Shown in pieces: positions 42,346 through 51,093 of a stretch of DNA of 64,000 nucleotides. How positions within the stretch are numbered: the first letter of the stretch is position 1; every line of letters begins with the position of its first letter. The position numbers were made by a program, and so were the translations under genes. The notes under the pieces were generated by a model. It saw nothing but the letters and a program-made list of their open reading frames with translations. It had not been told where the DNA came from and did not search any database. Origin of the DNA: Amycolatopsis decaplanina DSM 44594 (lineage in GTDB: Bacteria; Actinomycetota; Actinomycetes; Mycobacteriales; Pseudonocardiaceae); NCBI RefSeq assembly GCF_000342005.1, contig NZ_AOHO01000077.1, positions 124,001 to 188,000 of the forward strand, given 5' to 3'.

Positions 42346-43896
42346 ATGACCGCAACCCACCACAACCGCCGCACACTGCTCAAAGCCGGTCTCACCGGCA
42401 CCGGAGCGGTCGCGGGCGGCCTGCTCCTCCCCGGGACCGCGAACGCCGCCCCCCTGATCCGCCGTGACCGGCCGGTGCTCACCCACGGTGTCCAGTCCGG
42501 CGACGTCACCACCGGTTCCGGCATCGTCTGGTCGCGCGCCGACCGGCCTGCGCGGCTGATCGTGGAGGTCTCCAGGGATCCCTCGTTCCGGCACGCGCGC
42601 CGCGTGCGCGGCCCGGTGATGAGCCCGGAGACCGGCGGTACCGGCAAGGTCCGTGTCGCCGGCCTGCCGCCGGGGGCCGAGGTCCATTACCGCGTGACCG
42701 CGGAATCCCTCGACGGCCGGACCTGCAGTGAGGCCGTCACCGGCCGGTTCGCCACCGCCCCCGTCGGCCGCTCGGACGTCCGGCTGTTGTGGTCCGGTGA
42801 CGTCGCCGGGCAGAACTGGGGCATCAACCCCGAACGCGGCGGCATGACGATCTACCGCGCGATGGCCGACCGCCGCCCGGACCTGTTCCTCCACTGTGGA
42901 GACACGGTCTACGCCGACGCGCCGCTCACCGAGACCGTCGCGCTGCCCGGCGGGCGCGTGTGGCGCAACATCGTCACCCCGGAGAAGTCGAAGGTCGCCG
43001 AGACGCTCGACGAGTACCGCGGCCAGTTCGCCTACAACCTGCTCGACGAGAACCTCAAGCGCTTCACGGCGAACGTGCCCGCCTGTGTCCAGTGGGACGA
43101 CCACGAAGTCGTCAACAACTGGTACCCGGGGGAGATCCTCGACGACCGCCCCGAATACACCGAGAAGCGCGTCGACGTGCTCGCCGCGCGGGCGTTCCAG
43201 GCGTTCCACGAATGGCATCCGATCGACCGGCGCCAGGCCGTCGACGGCCGCGTCTACCGCAACTTCCGGCACGGCTCCCGCGCCGAGGTCTTCGTGCTGG
43301 ACATGCGGACCTACAAGGACGCCAACACCTCGGACCAGACCAAGCCGGGCCATATCCTCGGCGACCGTCAGGCCCGCTGGCTCGTCGACGCGCTCGACCG
43401 CAGCACCGCCACCTGGAAGATCATCCAGGCCGACCTCCCGATCGGGCTCACCGTCCCGGACGGCAAAGCCATCGAGGGCGTCGCCAACGGCCTGCCCGGC
43501 GCGCCCGGCGGCCGCGAGACCGAACTCGCCTGGGTGCTGCGGGAGATCTCGCGGCGCCGAGTGCGCAACGTCGTCTGGCTGACCGCCGACGTGCACTACA
43601 CCGCGGCGCACCACTACTCGCCGGATCGCGCTTCCTTCACCGATTTCGACCCGTTCTGGGAGTTCGTGTCCGGCCCGCTCAACGCCGGCGCGTTCGGCCC
43701 GAACACCCTCGACCCGACCTTCGGACCGGAAGCGGTGTTCGTGCACGCCCCGCCCGCCGCGAACACCTCGCCCGCCGACGGCTTCCAGCACTTCGGTGAA
43801 GTGAACATCGACGGACGGAGCGGCGCGCTCACTGTCGATTTGAGGGACGCTACGGGCGCTTCGCTGTGGTCGAAGACCCTGCAGCCCCAACGCTGA
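42346..43896 (+). CDS. phoD: PhoD-family alkaline phosphatase (Tat-exported)
   Basis: 516 residues. Twin-arginine signal N-R-R-T-L-L-K-A with a Gly/Ala core and A-N-A-A cleavage near 36. PhoD N-domain (T-H-G-V-Q-S-G-D-V, ~48), then the metallophosphatase core with L-H-C-G-D-T-V-Y-A-D, W-D-D-H-E-V-V-N-N-W and L-T-A-D-V-H-Y. It releases phosphate from phosphodiesters and monoesters outside the cell with Ca/Fe. The 3' end overlaps the convergent IRED-like gene by 47 nt. Confidence 0.93.
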   Translation: MTATHHNRRTLLKAGLTGTGAVAGGLLLPGTANAAPLIRRDRPVLTHGVQSGDVTTGSGIVWSRADRPARLIVEVSRDPSFRHARRVRGPVMSPETGGTGKVRVAGLPPGAEVHYRVTAESLDGRTCSEAVTGRFATAPVGRSDVRLLWSGDVAGQNWGINPERGGMTIYRAMADRRPDLFLHCGDTVYADAPLTETVALPGGRVWRNIVTPEKSKVAETLDEYRGQFAYNLLDENLKRFTANVPACVQWDDHEVVNNWYPGEILDDRPEYTEKRVDVLAARAFQAFHEWHPIDRRQAVDGRVYRNFRHGSRAEVFVLDMRTYKDANTSDQTKPGHILGDRQARWLVDALDRSTATWKIIQADLPIGLTVPDGKAIEGVANGLPGAPGGRETELAWVLREISRRRVRNVVWLTADVHYTAAHHYSPDRASFTDFDPFWEFVSGPLNAGAFGPNTLDPTFGPEAVFVHAPPAANTSPADGFQHFGEVNIDGRSGALTVDLRDATGASLWSKTLQPQR

Positions 43897-44743
43897 GCAG
43901 TTCCGTCAGGACCGCGATGCTGCGGTCGCCGTACCCGGCCTCGGCGGCCCTCCGCACGAGGTCGTGCATCGGCCGCTGCCAGTCGACGTCGACGCCTTCC
44001 TCGGCCAGTTCGAGGTCGGCGGCGGCGCCGGCGTGGAAGATGTTCACCGATGCCGCGGGATCCGAGTAGTCGCCGCTGTCGATCTCCTTGGCGTACATCG
44101 GAAGTACCGAGATGATCATCTCCAGCCACTTGGTGGCGTACGGCAGGAGCGTTTCGGCTTCGAGCCCGCGCGACCGCAGCGCGGCGGCGCCCTGGAAGAA
44201 CCCGACCAGCGCGGGCAACAGGGTGCCGCCGACGGCCATCTCGTACAGCGCCGCGAGGTCGGTCTCCTCGCCGAGATGGACGGTGTCGCCGCCCAGCACC
44301 CGCAACGTGTCCAGGTGTTCGTCGAAAACGGCCTTGTCACCGCCGTAGTACAGCAGCGTGTCCGGCGCTCCCACGGCCGATGGCACGTTCTTGATCGCGC
44401 CGTCGAGGAATCGCGCGCCGTGGTTCGCCGCCCACTCGGCCATCCGGCGCGCTCCCGCCGGTGAGCCGCTGTTCAAGGTGATCAAGACACGTCCGGACAG
44501 CGAAACCGGTTTCAAGGCCGCGCGGGTGTCTTCGTAGGTGGTCAGGCAGGCGATGGCCAACGGGCTCGCCCGCACCGCGTCCCCGGCCGTCGCTGCCCGG
44601 CTCGCTCCCCGCGCGACAAGAGGATCGGCCTTCGAGGCCGTCCTGTTCCACACGGTGGTCGGATGCCCGGCCGCGAGGAAAGCGCCCGCCAGGGCCGAGC
44701 CCATCGAACCGAGGCCCAGGACGGTCACCGGTGTCTTCGGCAT
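43850..44743 (-). CDS. NAD(P)-dependent oxidoreductase, imine-reductase-like
   Basis: 297 residues. N-terminal Rossmann domain V-L-G-L-G-S-M-G-S-A-L-A and T-T-V-W-N-R-T, the latter a marker of NADPH-binding imine reductases and 6-phosphogluconate-dehydrogenase-like enzymes. The C-terminal helical dimer domain follows (L-Y-E-M-A-V-G-G near 167). The IRED call fits the N-terminus well; beta-hydroxyacid dehydrogenase activity is an alternative. It is divergent from an HxlR regulator with a shared operator, so likely induced by a small electrophile or amine (inference). Confidence 0.85.
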   Translation of the reverse strand: MPKTPVTVLGLGSMGSALAGAFLAAGHPTTVWNRTASKADPLVARGASRAATAGDAVRASPLAIACLTTYEDTRAALKPVSLSGRVLITLNSGSPAGARRMAEWAANHGARFLDGAIKNVPSAVGAPDTLLYYGGDKAVFDEHLDTLRVLGGDTVHLGEETDLAALYEMAVGGTLLPALVGFFQGAAALRSRGLEAETLLPYATKWLEMIISVLPMYAKEIDSGDYSDPAASVNIFHAGAAADLELAEEGVDVDWQRPMHDLVRRAAEAGYGDRSIAVLTELLSVGAAGSSTTAKRP

Positions 44744-44809
44744 TTTTCGCTCCAGTCAAAGGAAATCTTCGGGATGACCTCATGCTGGGCGGTCGCATAC
44801 ATTCGATCA

Positions 44810-44834
44810 AGTACCTACTATTTTGCCGGGTACT
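44810..44834. promoter_or_regulatory. Inverted repeat AGTACC-N13-GGTACT, putative HxlR operator
   Basis: Perfect 6-bp arms in the 112-nt gap between the divergent IRED-like and hxlR genes, overlapping a TACTAT -10 candidate. Binding by the HxlR protein is inferred from position. Confidence 0.5.
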
Positions 44835-44855
44835 GACAAAAAGGTAAGTGACGCG

Positions 44856-45203
44856 ATGACCAAGAACCGCACGTTCACCTGCGGCCTCGACGCCGCGATC
44901 GCCGTCATGGGCGGCAAATGGAAAGGGCTCATCCTGTTCGCGCTCCAGGACGGGCCGCTGCGCTTCGGGGAGCTGCGGCGCGCGGTGCCGGGCATCAGTG
45001 AACGGGTGCTGATCCTGCAGCTGCGCGAGATGGAGACCACCGGACTGCTGCATCGCGAGGTGTACCACCAGGTTCCACCGAAGGTGGAGTACTCGCTGAC
45101 CGAGTTCGGGGATTCCCTCAACACCGCGATGGCCGCGCTCGGCGAGTGGGGCGAGGAGCACATCGAGCGCATCGAGGCCATTCCCTGGTCCGACGTGAAG
45201 TGA
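44856..45203 (+). CDS. HxlR-family transcriptional regulator
   Basis: 115 residues. Characteristic C-G-L-D-A-A-I-A-V-M-G-G-K-W-K near the N-terminus (the Cys is often the redox or electrophile sensor), and winged helix with L-R-F-G-E-L-R-R ... I-S-E-R-V-L-I-L-Q-L-R-E-M-E. ATG 44856 follows AAAGGTAAG. It probably controls the divergent oxidoreductase. Confidence 0.9.
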   Translation: MTKNRTFTCGLDAAIAVMGGKWKGLILFALQDGPLRFGELRRAVPGISERVLILQLREMETTGLLHREVYHQVPPKVEYSLTEFGDSLNTAMAALGEWGEEHIERIEAIPWSDVK

Positions 45204-45267
45204 GCGGCGAAGCACCCAGTAGGCTCCGGGCGAATAGCACGAATCCCACCCAAGGAGAAATACCGCC

Positions 45268-45678
45268 GTGACTGAACGCACGCTGGTCCTCGTCAAGCCC
45301 GATGGCGTCGCGCGCGGCCTCGTCGGCGAGGTCATCGCTCGCATCGAGCGCAAGGGCCTGAAGCTCGCCGCCCTCGAACTGCGCACCGTCGAGCGCTCGG
45401 TCGCCGAGGAGCACTACGCCGAGCACAAGGAGCGCCCGTTCTTCGGCGACCTCCTCGAGTTCATCACCTCGGGCCCGCTGGTCGCGATCGCCGTCGAGGG
45501 CCCGCGCGCCATCGCCGCCTTCCGTCAGCTCGCCGGCGGCACCGACCCGGTCGAGAAGGCCACCCCCGGCACCCTGCGCGGCGACTTCGCGCTGGAGACC
45601 CAGTACAACCTGGTGCACGGGTCGGACTCCCCGGAGTCGGCCGAGCGCGAGCTCAAGCTCTGGTTCCCCGAGGTCTGA
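45268..45678 (+). CDS. ndk: Nucleoside diphosphate kinase
   Basis: 136 residues, exactly the usual size. T-L-V-L-V-K-P-D-G at the start and the active-site His in Y-N-L-V-H-G-S-D-S (~115). It moves phosphate between nucleoside di- and triphosphates. GTG start after AAGGAGAA. Part of the conserved folC-DUF4233-ndk order, here split by a 5-kb accessory block. Confidence 0.97.
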   Translation: MTERTLVLVKPDGVARGLVGEVIARIERKGLKLAALELRTVERSVAEEHYAEHKERPFFGDLLEFITSGPLVAIAVEGPRAIAAFRQLAGGTDPVEKATPGTLRGDFALETQYNLVHGSDSPESAERELKLWFPEV

Positions 45679-45734
45679 CACACTCGTGGATGGCGCGGGA
45701 TCGCCGCGCCATCCACGGACCTGGGGGTTTGTCG

Positions 45735-46478
45735 ATGACACCGGACGAGTACCTGGCACGCCTGCGCGAACTCACCGCCGGTTTCGCGCGGGTGGCACGC
45801 GCCGGGGACCACGCCGCGCCCGTACCGTGCTGCGGCGATTGGCGCCTGCGTGACCTGGTCGTCCACCTCGGCAACGTCCACCGCTGGGCCACCGGGATCG
45901 TGCGTACCGGCGACCCCGCACCGCAGATCTTCGAAGCCGAACCGGACGGAGATCTCGCCGCCTGGTACGGCGAGTGCGCGGACGGCCTCGTCGAGGCACT
46001 GCGCGAGGCTTCCCCGGAAGACGGCGCCTGGAACTTCACCGCCGCCGCCAAGACCAAGGCCTTCTGGTTCCGCCGCCAGGTCCACGAGACCGCGGTGCAC
46101 CTGCTCGACGCGCACCGCGCGGCAGGGACCGAGTACACCCTCGACCCGTCCGTCGCCGCCGATGGCGTGGACGAGGTCCTTCTCGGCATGCTGCCGAAGG
46201 TGAAACGCTGGCACACCCCGCCCACGGTCACCGTTCCGTTGCTGCTGAAGACATCCGACACCGGACACGCCTGGTTGATCACACCGCCGGGTGAGACCGG
46301 CGTCCCCGGCTCCCGAACGGCCGATCCCGCCGAATCCGCGGGAGCCGTCGTCGAAGGCCCCGCGGAAGGGCTCGACTTGTTGCTGTGGCAACGGGTCGGG
46401 CTCGCCGAGTCGGGCCTCGGAATCACCGGTGACGTCGCTGCGGCGGAGACCTTCCTCGCCGGGCCTTTCACGCCCTGA
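45735..46478 (+). CDS. Maleylpyruvate isomerase family mycothiol-dependent enzyme
   Basis: 247 residues. DinB-like MDMPI_N fold with W-R-L-R-D-L-V-V-H-L-G-N-V-H-R-W (first metal His) and R-R-Q-V-H-E-T-A-V-H (second and third). A C-terminal SCP2-like MDMPI_C segment follows. The family uses mycothiol as cofactor, which fits an actinobacterium. Substrate unknown. No other degradation gene adjoins it. Confidence 0.85.
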   Translation: MTPDEYLARLRELTAGFARVARAGDHAAPVPCCGDWRLRDLVVHLGNVHRWATGIVRTGDPAPQIFEAEPDGDLAAWYGECADGLVEALREASPEDGAWNFTAAAKTKAFWFRRQVHETAVHLLDAHRAAGTEYTLDPSVAADGVDEVLLGMLPKVKRWHTPPTVTVPLLLKTSDTGHAWLITPPGETGVPGSRTADPAESAGAVVEGPAEGLDLLLWQRVGLAESGLGITGDVAAAETFLAGPFTP

Positions 46479-46588
46479 CCTTCGGCGCCCTACGCCGTTC
46501 GGTTCACGTTCACCCCGGGGTCTTCTCCTGGCGGCTCACGTCCGCTGTGCTGAGTCGAGCTTACTATCACTCGATCGTGGGGTATTTC

Positions 46589-49500
46589 GTGAGAAATTCA
46601 CGCCTGTTGCTGCTCGCTGCCCTGCTGCCCGGATTGTTCGTCGCCGCACCGGCGCACGCCGATCCCTTGGCCGCCCCGCTCGGTCCGGCGCCCGTCGAAG
46701 CCGCCCCCGCGGCCTCCTCCGCGAAGGAAGGGCCGTCCGCGTACGCCGTGGCCGCGCCCGACGACGGTCTCGTCACCACCAGCGCGACTTCGCGCGTGGC
46801 ACCGGGCCTGAGCCTCACCGAGTTCGACCGGTACGACCCGGCGGGCTGGATCCGCGGCGACATCCTCGCCGTCGACCTCACCAGCAAGACACTCAAGCCG
46901 ACGTATCTCAGCCCTGGCACGGTTTCCGCGCGGACACCGCTTTCGCACCAGGTCGCCAGGGCCGGTGCGGTCGCCGGGGTCAACGGGGACTTCTTCGACA
47001 TCAACGCCAGCGGCGCGCCGATCGGTGTCGGCATCGACGCCGGGAAACTCCAGGCGGCGCCCGCGCGCGGCCACAATCTGACCGCGTCGATCACCGAGGA
47101 AGGGAAGGCTCGGCTCGCGGAGGTTTTCCTCGACGCGTCGGTCACTCTGCCCGACGGCCGGGTCGTGCCCGCGTCGAACTTCAACAGCCCCGTGCTGAGC
47201 GGCGACGCGATCGGCGTCTACACCCCGCTGTGGGGCGCGTCCTCGCGGCGGACCTCGGTCGCCAACGCTCAGCGTGTTCTCGAGGTCGAGCTCCGGGACG
47301 GCATCGTCACGCAGGCGCGTCCGCAGCCCGCGGACGGCCCGATCACGGCCGGTGCGACGGTCCTGCTCGCCCGTGACGGTGGCGTGGACACGTTGTCCGG
47401 CTTGAAGATCGGCGACAGGGTGGGTGTCGCGTACGCCCCGAAGAGCGACGCGGGCAAGCTGTCCGTCTCTGTCGGCGGAAACAAGGTCCTGCTGCGCGAC
47501 GGCGCGGTCCAGCCGGTCGACAACGTCGCCATGCACCCCCGGACCGCGGTCGGGTTCTCGGCCGACGGTACGAAGATGTGGCTGGCGACGGTCGACGGCC
47601 GCCAGGCGGACAGCCGCGGGATGACGGAGCTGGAACTCGCCCGTCACATGAAGTCTCTCGGCGCGGACGACGCCCTCAACCTCGACGGCGGCGGCTCGTC
47701 GACCATGCTCGCCCGCGAGGAGGGTGAGAAGGCGCCAATGGTGCGCAACTCGCCGTCGGACGGCGGGGAACGCCTGGTGCCCAACGGGATCGGCGTCGCC
47801 ACCGTGCCGGGAAGCGGACGCCTGACCGGATTCTCGCCCCGTCCCGCGCAGGACACCGCCGACGCGACACGCGTGCTTTCCGGGCTGACGCGGAAACTCG
47901 CCGCCGGCGGCCACGACGAGACCGGTGCCGCCGTCGACGCCAAGGTCCAGTGGCTCAGCACCAACCCCTTCCGCGGCACCGTGACCGGTGGCGTGTTCAC
48001 CGCGCACGCCGACCGGTTCCGGCCGGACGCGCCCGCGAACGTCGACGTCTACGCGAAACACGGCGGCGTCATGGGCAAGACCACGCTGAACGTCCTCGGC
48101 TCACCGGTCCGCCTGGGCACGAGCACCGAACAGGTCGCGTTGTCCGGCGAAGGCGCGAAGAGCACGTTCAGGGTGTTCGGCTACGACGCCGACGGTTACG
48201 GCACGTGGATCGAGCCCGACGACGTCAAACTCGACTACGACCCCGCGGTGGTGAAGATCGAACCGTCCGGCGACGGGTTCGCGGTCACCGCGCTGAATGC
48301 CTCGGGCGCTTCGGCGATCACCGCCACCGCCGGCGGGAAGAAGACGCATCTGGCGGCCTCCGTCGGCACGGAATCCCGCGTGGCGGCGCCCCTTGACGGC
48401 CCCGCGGGATGGACCGCCAGTGTCTTCCCCGCCGTCGTCGGCGCCGCGCTTTCCGAGGCACCCGGTCGTGACGGCGGGCGTGGTCTCGCGCTGGACTACC
48501 GGCTCGACGGGACCAACGCCACGCGCGCGGCCTACGTCAACTCGGCGGCACCGATCGCGCTGCCTCCCGGCACCCAGCGCGTCGGCCTGTGGGTCAACGG
48601 CGACGCGAAGGGCGCCTGGCTGCGGGCGGAACTCCGTGACGCCGCCAACGTTCCGTCCGTTGTGGACTTGTCGCTGAGCGTCGACTGGACGGGCTGGCGC
48701 TACGTCCGCGCGGCGATCCCGGCCGGGCTCCCCGACGGTCAGCGGCTGACGAAGTTCTACGCCGTCGAGAATGTGCCGGACCAGCAGTACGAAGGACGGC
48801 TGGTCTTCGACGACCTCACCTTCGAGGTCGCGCCCGCGGCCGCCGTCCCCGCCGACCCGGCACCGCGTGATCCGGCCCTGATCACCGACGGCGCCGCGAC
48901 CGGCGGACTGCGGATCGCCGTGGTCGGCGACGCGCAGTTCACCGCCGACCAGCCGAACGGCCCGCTGGTCGCCCAGGCCCGGCGTGCGCTGCGCGAAGCG
49001 GTGGCGGCGAAACCGGATCTCGTGCTGATCAACGGCGACTTCGTCGACCGCGGCACGGCCGCCGATTTCGTGCTGGCGAAGTCGGTCATCGACGAGGAAC
49101 TCGCCGGCAAGGCGCCGTGGTACTACGTCCCGGGAAACCACGAAGCAGACGGCGGGCACGGACTCGCGGAGTTCCAAGCGGCGTTCGGGGCGACCCATCG
49201 CGTCGCCGACGTCGCCGGAATCCGGCTGGTGCTGATGGACTCCTCGCGCGGTTCGCTGCGCGCGGGCGGGTTCGACCAGATCCGGATGCTGCGCGAGGCG
49301 CTGGACGGGGCGAAGGCGGACAGGCGGATCCGCGGCGTTGTCGTCGCGATGCACCATCCGGTCAAGGACCCCAGCCCCACCGGCAACTCGCAACTGGCCG
49401 ACCGCAAGGAAGCCGCCATGCTGACCGGCTGGCTGACCGCCTTCGAACGCGAATCGGGCAAGCAGGCGGCCGCGATCGCCTCGCACGCGGGCGTTTTCAA

Positions 49501-49951
49501 CCTCTCGCGGGTGGACGGCGTGCCGTATCTGGTGAACGGCAACTCCGGGAAGTCGCCGGCGGCGGCCCCCGGTGACGGCGGGTTCGTCGGCTGGACGATG
49601 GTCCGGTTCGAACCGGGAGACAAGGCGCAGCCGGTGCGGTTCGAGACGCGGCCGAACGTCGACGCGCTGACGCTGTCCGGGCCCACGTCGCTGGCTCGTG
49701 GGGAGAAGGCGGACGTCCGGGCCGTGGTGACGCAGGGAGCGCGTCAGGTGCCGGTTTCGTACCCGGTCAGCGCGGACTGGAAGGGCGGCTGGGCTACGCA
49801 TGTCGCCGACGGGTTCCTGCCCGCGATGCCCTGGGACGTCGCGTCCTTCGACCCGGCGACCGGCATGCTGACCGCGTTGCGGCCGGGGGTGGCGAGCCTT
49901 TCGGTCACCGTCAACGGGGTCACGCGGAGTCTGTCGGTCACCGTCCGCTGA
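46589..49951 (+). CDS. Secreted phosphodiester glycosidase fused to a metallophosphoesterase
   Basis: 1120 residues. Sec signal peptide (R-N-S-R-L-L-L-L-A-A, cleavage after A-H-A). Residues ~60-400 form a NAGPA phosphodiester glycosidase domain (G-V-N-G-D-F-F-D, L-N-L-D-G-G-G-S-S-T). Then two beta-sandwich regions, one with a jelly-roll-like carbohydrate-binding look (~590-740). Residues ~770-1030 form a calcineurin-like phosphoesterase (V-G-D-A-Q, G-D-F-V-D-R-G, P-G-N-H-E, M-H-H-P, S-H-A-G). A Big2-like domain ends the protein. It probably removes capped sugar phosphates outside the cell. GTG 46589 gives the cleanest signal peptide; upstream GTGs at 46577 and 46547 are in frame. Confidence 0.87.
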   Translation: MRNSRLLLLAALLPGLFVAAPAHADPLAAPLGPAPVEAAPAASSAKEGPSAYAVAAPDDGLVTTSATSRVAPGLSLTEFDRYDPAGWIRGDILAVDLTSKTLKPTYLSPGTVSARTPLSHQVARAGAVAGVNGDFFDINASGAPIGVGIDAGKLQAAPARGHNLTASITEEGKARLAEVFLDASVTLPDGRVVPASNFNSPVLSGDAIGVYTPLWGASSRRTSVANAQRVLEVELRDGIVTQARPQPADGPITAGATVLLARDGGVDTLSGLKIGDRVGVAYAPKSDAGKLSVSVGGNKVLLRDGAVQPVDNVAMHPRTAVGFSADGTKMWLATVDGRQADSRGMTELELARHMKSLGADDALNLDGGGSSTMLAREEGEKAPMVRNSPSDGGERLVPNGIGVATVPGSGRLTGFSPRPAQDTADATRVLSGLTRKLAAGGHDETGAAVDAKVQWLSTNPFRGTVTGGVFTAHADRFRPDAPANVDVYAKHGGVMGKTTLNVLGSPVRLGTSTEQVALSGEGAKSTFRVFGYDADGYGTWIEPDDVKLDYDPAVVKIEPSGDGFAVTALNASGASAITATAGGKKTHLAASVGTESRVAAPLDGPAGWTASVFPAVVGAALSEAPGRDGGRGLALDYRLDGTNATRAAYVNSAAPIALPPGTQRVGLWVNGDAKGAWLRAELRDAANVPSVVDLSLSVDWTGWRYVRAAIPAGLPDGQRLTKFYAVENVPDQQYEGRLVFDDLTFEVAPAAAVPADPAPRDPALITDGAATGGLRIAVVGDAQFTADQPNGPLVAQARRALREAVAAKPDLVLINGDFVDRGTAADFVLAKSVIDEELAGKAPWYYVPGNHEADGGHGLAEFQAAFGATHRVADVAGIRLVLMDSSRGSLRAGGFDQIRMLREALDGAKADRRIRGVVVAMHHPVKDPSPTGNSQLADRKEAAMLTGWLTAFERESGKQAAAIASHAGVFNLSRVDGVPYLVNGNSGKSPAAAPGDGGFVGWTMVRFEPGDKAQPVRFETRPNVDALTLSGPTSLARGEKADVRAVVTQGARQVPVSYPVSADWKGGWATHVADGFLPAMPWDVASFDPATGMLTALRPGVASLSVTVNGVTRSLSVTVR

Positions 49952-51002
49952 TGGCTCGTGAGTGGTAGGGACGGTTAGAACCGTCCCTACCACTCACGAG
50001 GCCCGGCAGTGCCGGGCCCCGCGGCGGGATCGCGTCGGCCTTCGCCGGGTCCACCTTCCGCACCGAACCGTCGGCCGCGCTCCGCGCGATCGCGAGCATC
50101 GAGGCCAGCGCGTCCTGGATCTGCTGCTGTTCCCTCTCCGGGATGAGGCTCAGTTCGATCAGCACGCTGCCGCTGCCGCGCAGCCCGTACCCGTTGCGCG
50201 CGATGCCTTGGTAGTCACCGCCGGGGTACTGCGAAACGTAGCCGCCGTTGTCGTCGATCGACCGCTGTACCACGACCGCGATCTGCTTCGCGAAGTCCAC
50301 ATCGGACGGTTTCACGCCCGGGTTCGTGGGCCACAGCGTCGAAGCGGTGATCTCCTTGCCGCTCGCGTCGCGGTACCGGCCCTGCATGTGGTAGTCGACC
50401 ATGATGTCCGGCTTGAACGACGCGTTCCGCCGCTGGATCAGGCCCGCTTCGGTGGCCGGGTTGTCCTTCGGCGCGACGGCCGGGTCGTGGTAGCGGTTGA
50501 TGTCGTACCCCTTGCCCTTCTCGCCGTACTCGGGTGTGGCGTTCGGGTCGTGGTTGTAGCGCCAGTCGCGCTCGTGCCCGTCGGGGTTGGCGCGCACGAC
50601 GATGTCGACGGTCACCTTCGACCGCAGCTTCCGCGCCCACGGGCTGTGCCCGATGCCGACCTTGCGCAGGAATTCGAGCGCGGCGGGGGTGCCGAGCGGT
50701 TCGTCGCCATGCTGCTGGGTGACGTACTGGATCCGTGTCCTGCCGTGGCCGACCCTGGCCGCCCACACCGGGCGGCCCTCGTTGCTGCGGCCGATCTTGT
50801 CCACCCGGATCTTGCCGTGGCTGAGCGCCGCCAGTTTGCGCAGTTCGAAGGCCAGCTCGGCGGTGGAAGGACGCGGAGCGACGGTCCGGCCGTCCACAGT
50901 GGTCTCGGCCGTGGTGCTTTCGACCGCTTGGGCCGTGGGCGCCACCAAGAGCCCGGCGCTGACAAAAACGGACAAAAGAGCGATTCTGGGCTTGAGGCTC
51001 AT
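49938..51002 (-). CDS. Secreted M14-type zinc carboxypeptidase family protein
   Basis: 354 residues with a signal peptide ending after A-Q-A (~26). Zinc ligands H98 and E101 (Q-Q-H-G-D-E) and H205 (D-Y-H-M-Q); catalytic Glu 283 (V-L-I-E-L-S-L). Substrate-binding R-x-N-P-D-G at ~138. The last ~16 codons before the final four are palindrome copy 4 read as protein, and the stop lies inside the 3' end of the convergent glycosidase gene (14-nt overlap). The natural end of the enzyme is therefore extended by the repeat. Confidence 0.85.
   Translation of the reverse strand: MSLKPRIALLSVFVSAGLLVAPTAQAVESTTAETTVDGRTVAPRPSTAELAFELRKLAALSHGKIRVDKIGRSNEGRPVWAARVGHGRTRIQYVTQQHGDEPLGTPAALEFLRKVGIGHSPWARKLRSKVTVDIVVRANPDGHERDWRYNHDPNATPEYGEKGKGYDINRYHDPAVAPKDNPATEAGLIQRRNASFKPDIMVDYHMQGRYRDASGKEITASTLWPTNPGVKPSDVDFAKQIAVVVQRSIDDNGGYVSQYPGGDYQGIARNGYGLRGSGSVLIELSLIPEREQQQIQDALASMLAIARSAADGSVRKVDPAKADAIPPRGPALPGLVSGRDGSNRPYHSRAISGR
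49955..50000. repeat. Dispersed palindrome, copy 4 (22-bp perfect arms), translated into the M14 peptidase tail
   Basis: Arms 49955-49976 and 49979-50000 around a central AG. Core arm GTGAGTGGTAGGGACGG: the AGGG replaces AAGG or GAGG of the other copies and is compensated in the right arm. It lies between convergent genes but inside the M14 reading frame. Confidence 0.9.
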
Positions 51003-51080
51003 GGTCGGTGAGTATCGACGAGCGTTGACCGGCCAACAAGGGTTCGGATAAACCTGTCGAATTTTGTCGGTGGCAGGTCC

Positions 51081-51086
51081 TAGGGT
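51081..51086 (+). promoter_or_regulatory. -10 element TAGGGT, leaderless ABC operon
   Basis: TAGGGT ends seven nt before GTG 51094, the spacing of leaderless actinobacterial mRNAs, and no ribosome-binding site is present. Confidence 0.5.
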
Positions 51087-51093
51087 GCCTACC

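Noticed and set aside
46559..46585. Second SigB-type promoter GCTTAC-N15-GGGTAT before the phosphodiester glycosidase
   Set aside because: The -10 is good but the -35 is weaker, and the GTG lies only 3 nt after the -10, closer than expected. I do not call it without expression data.
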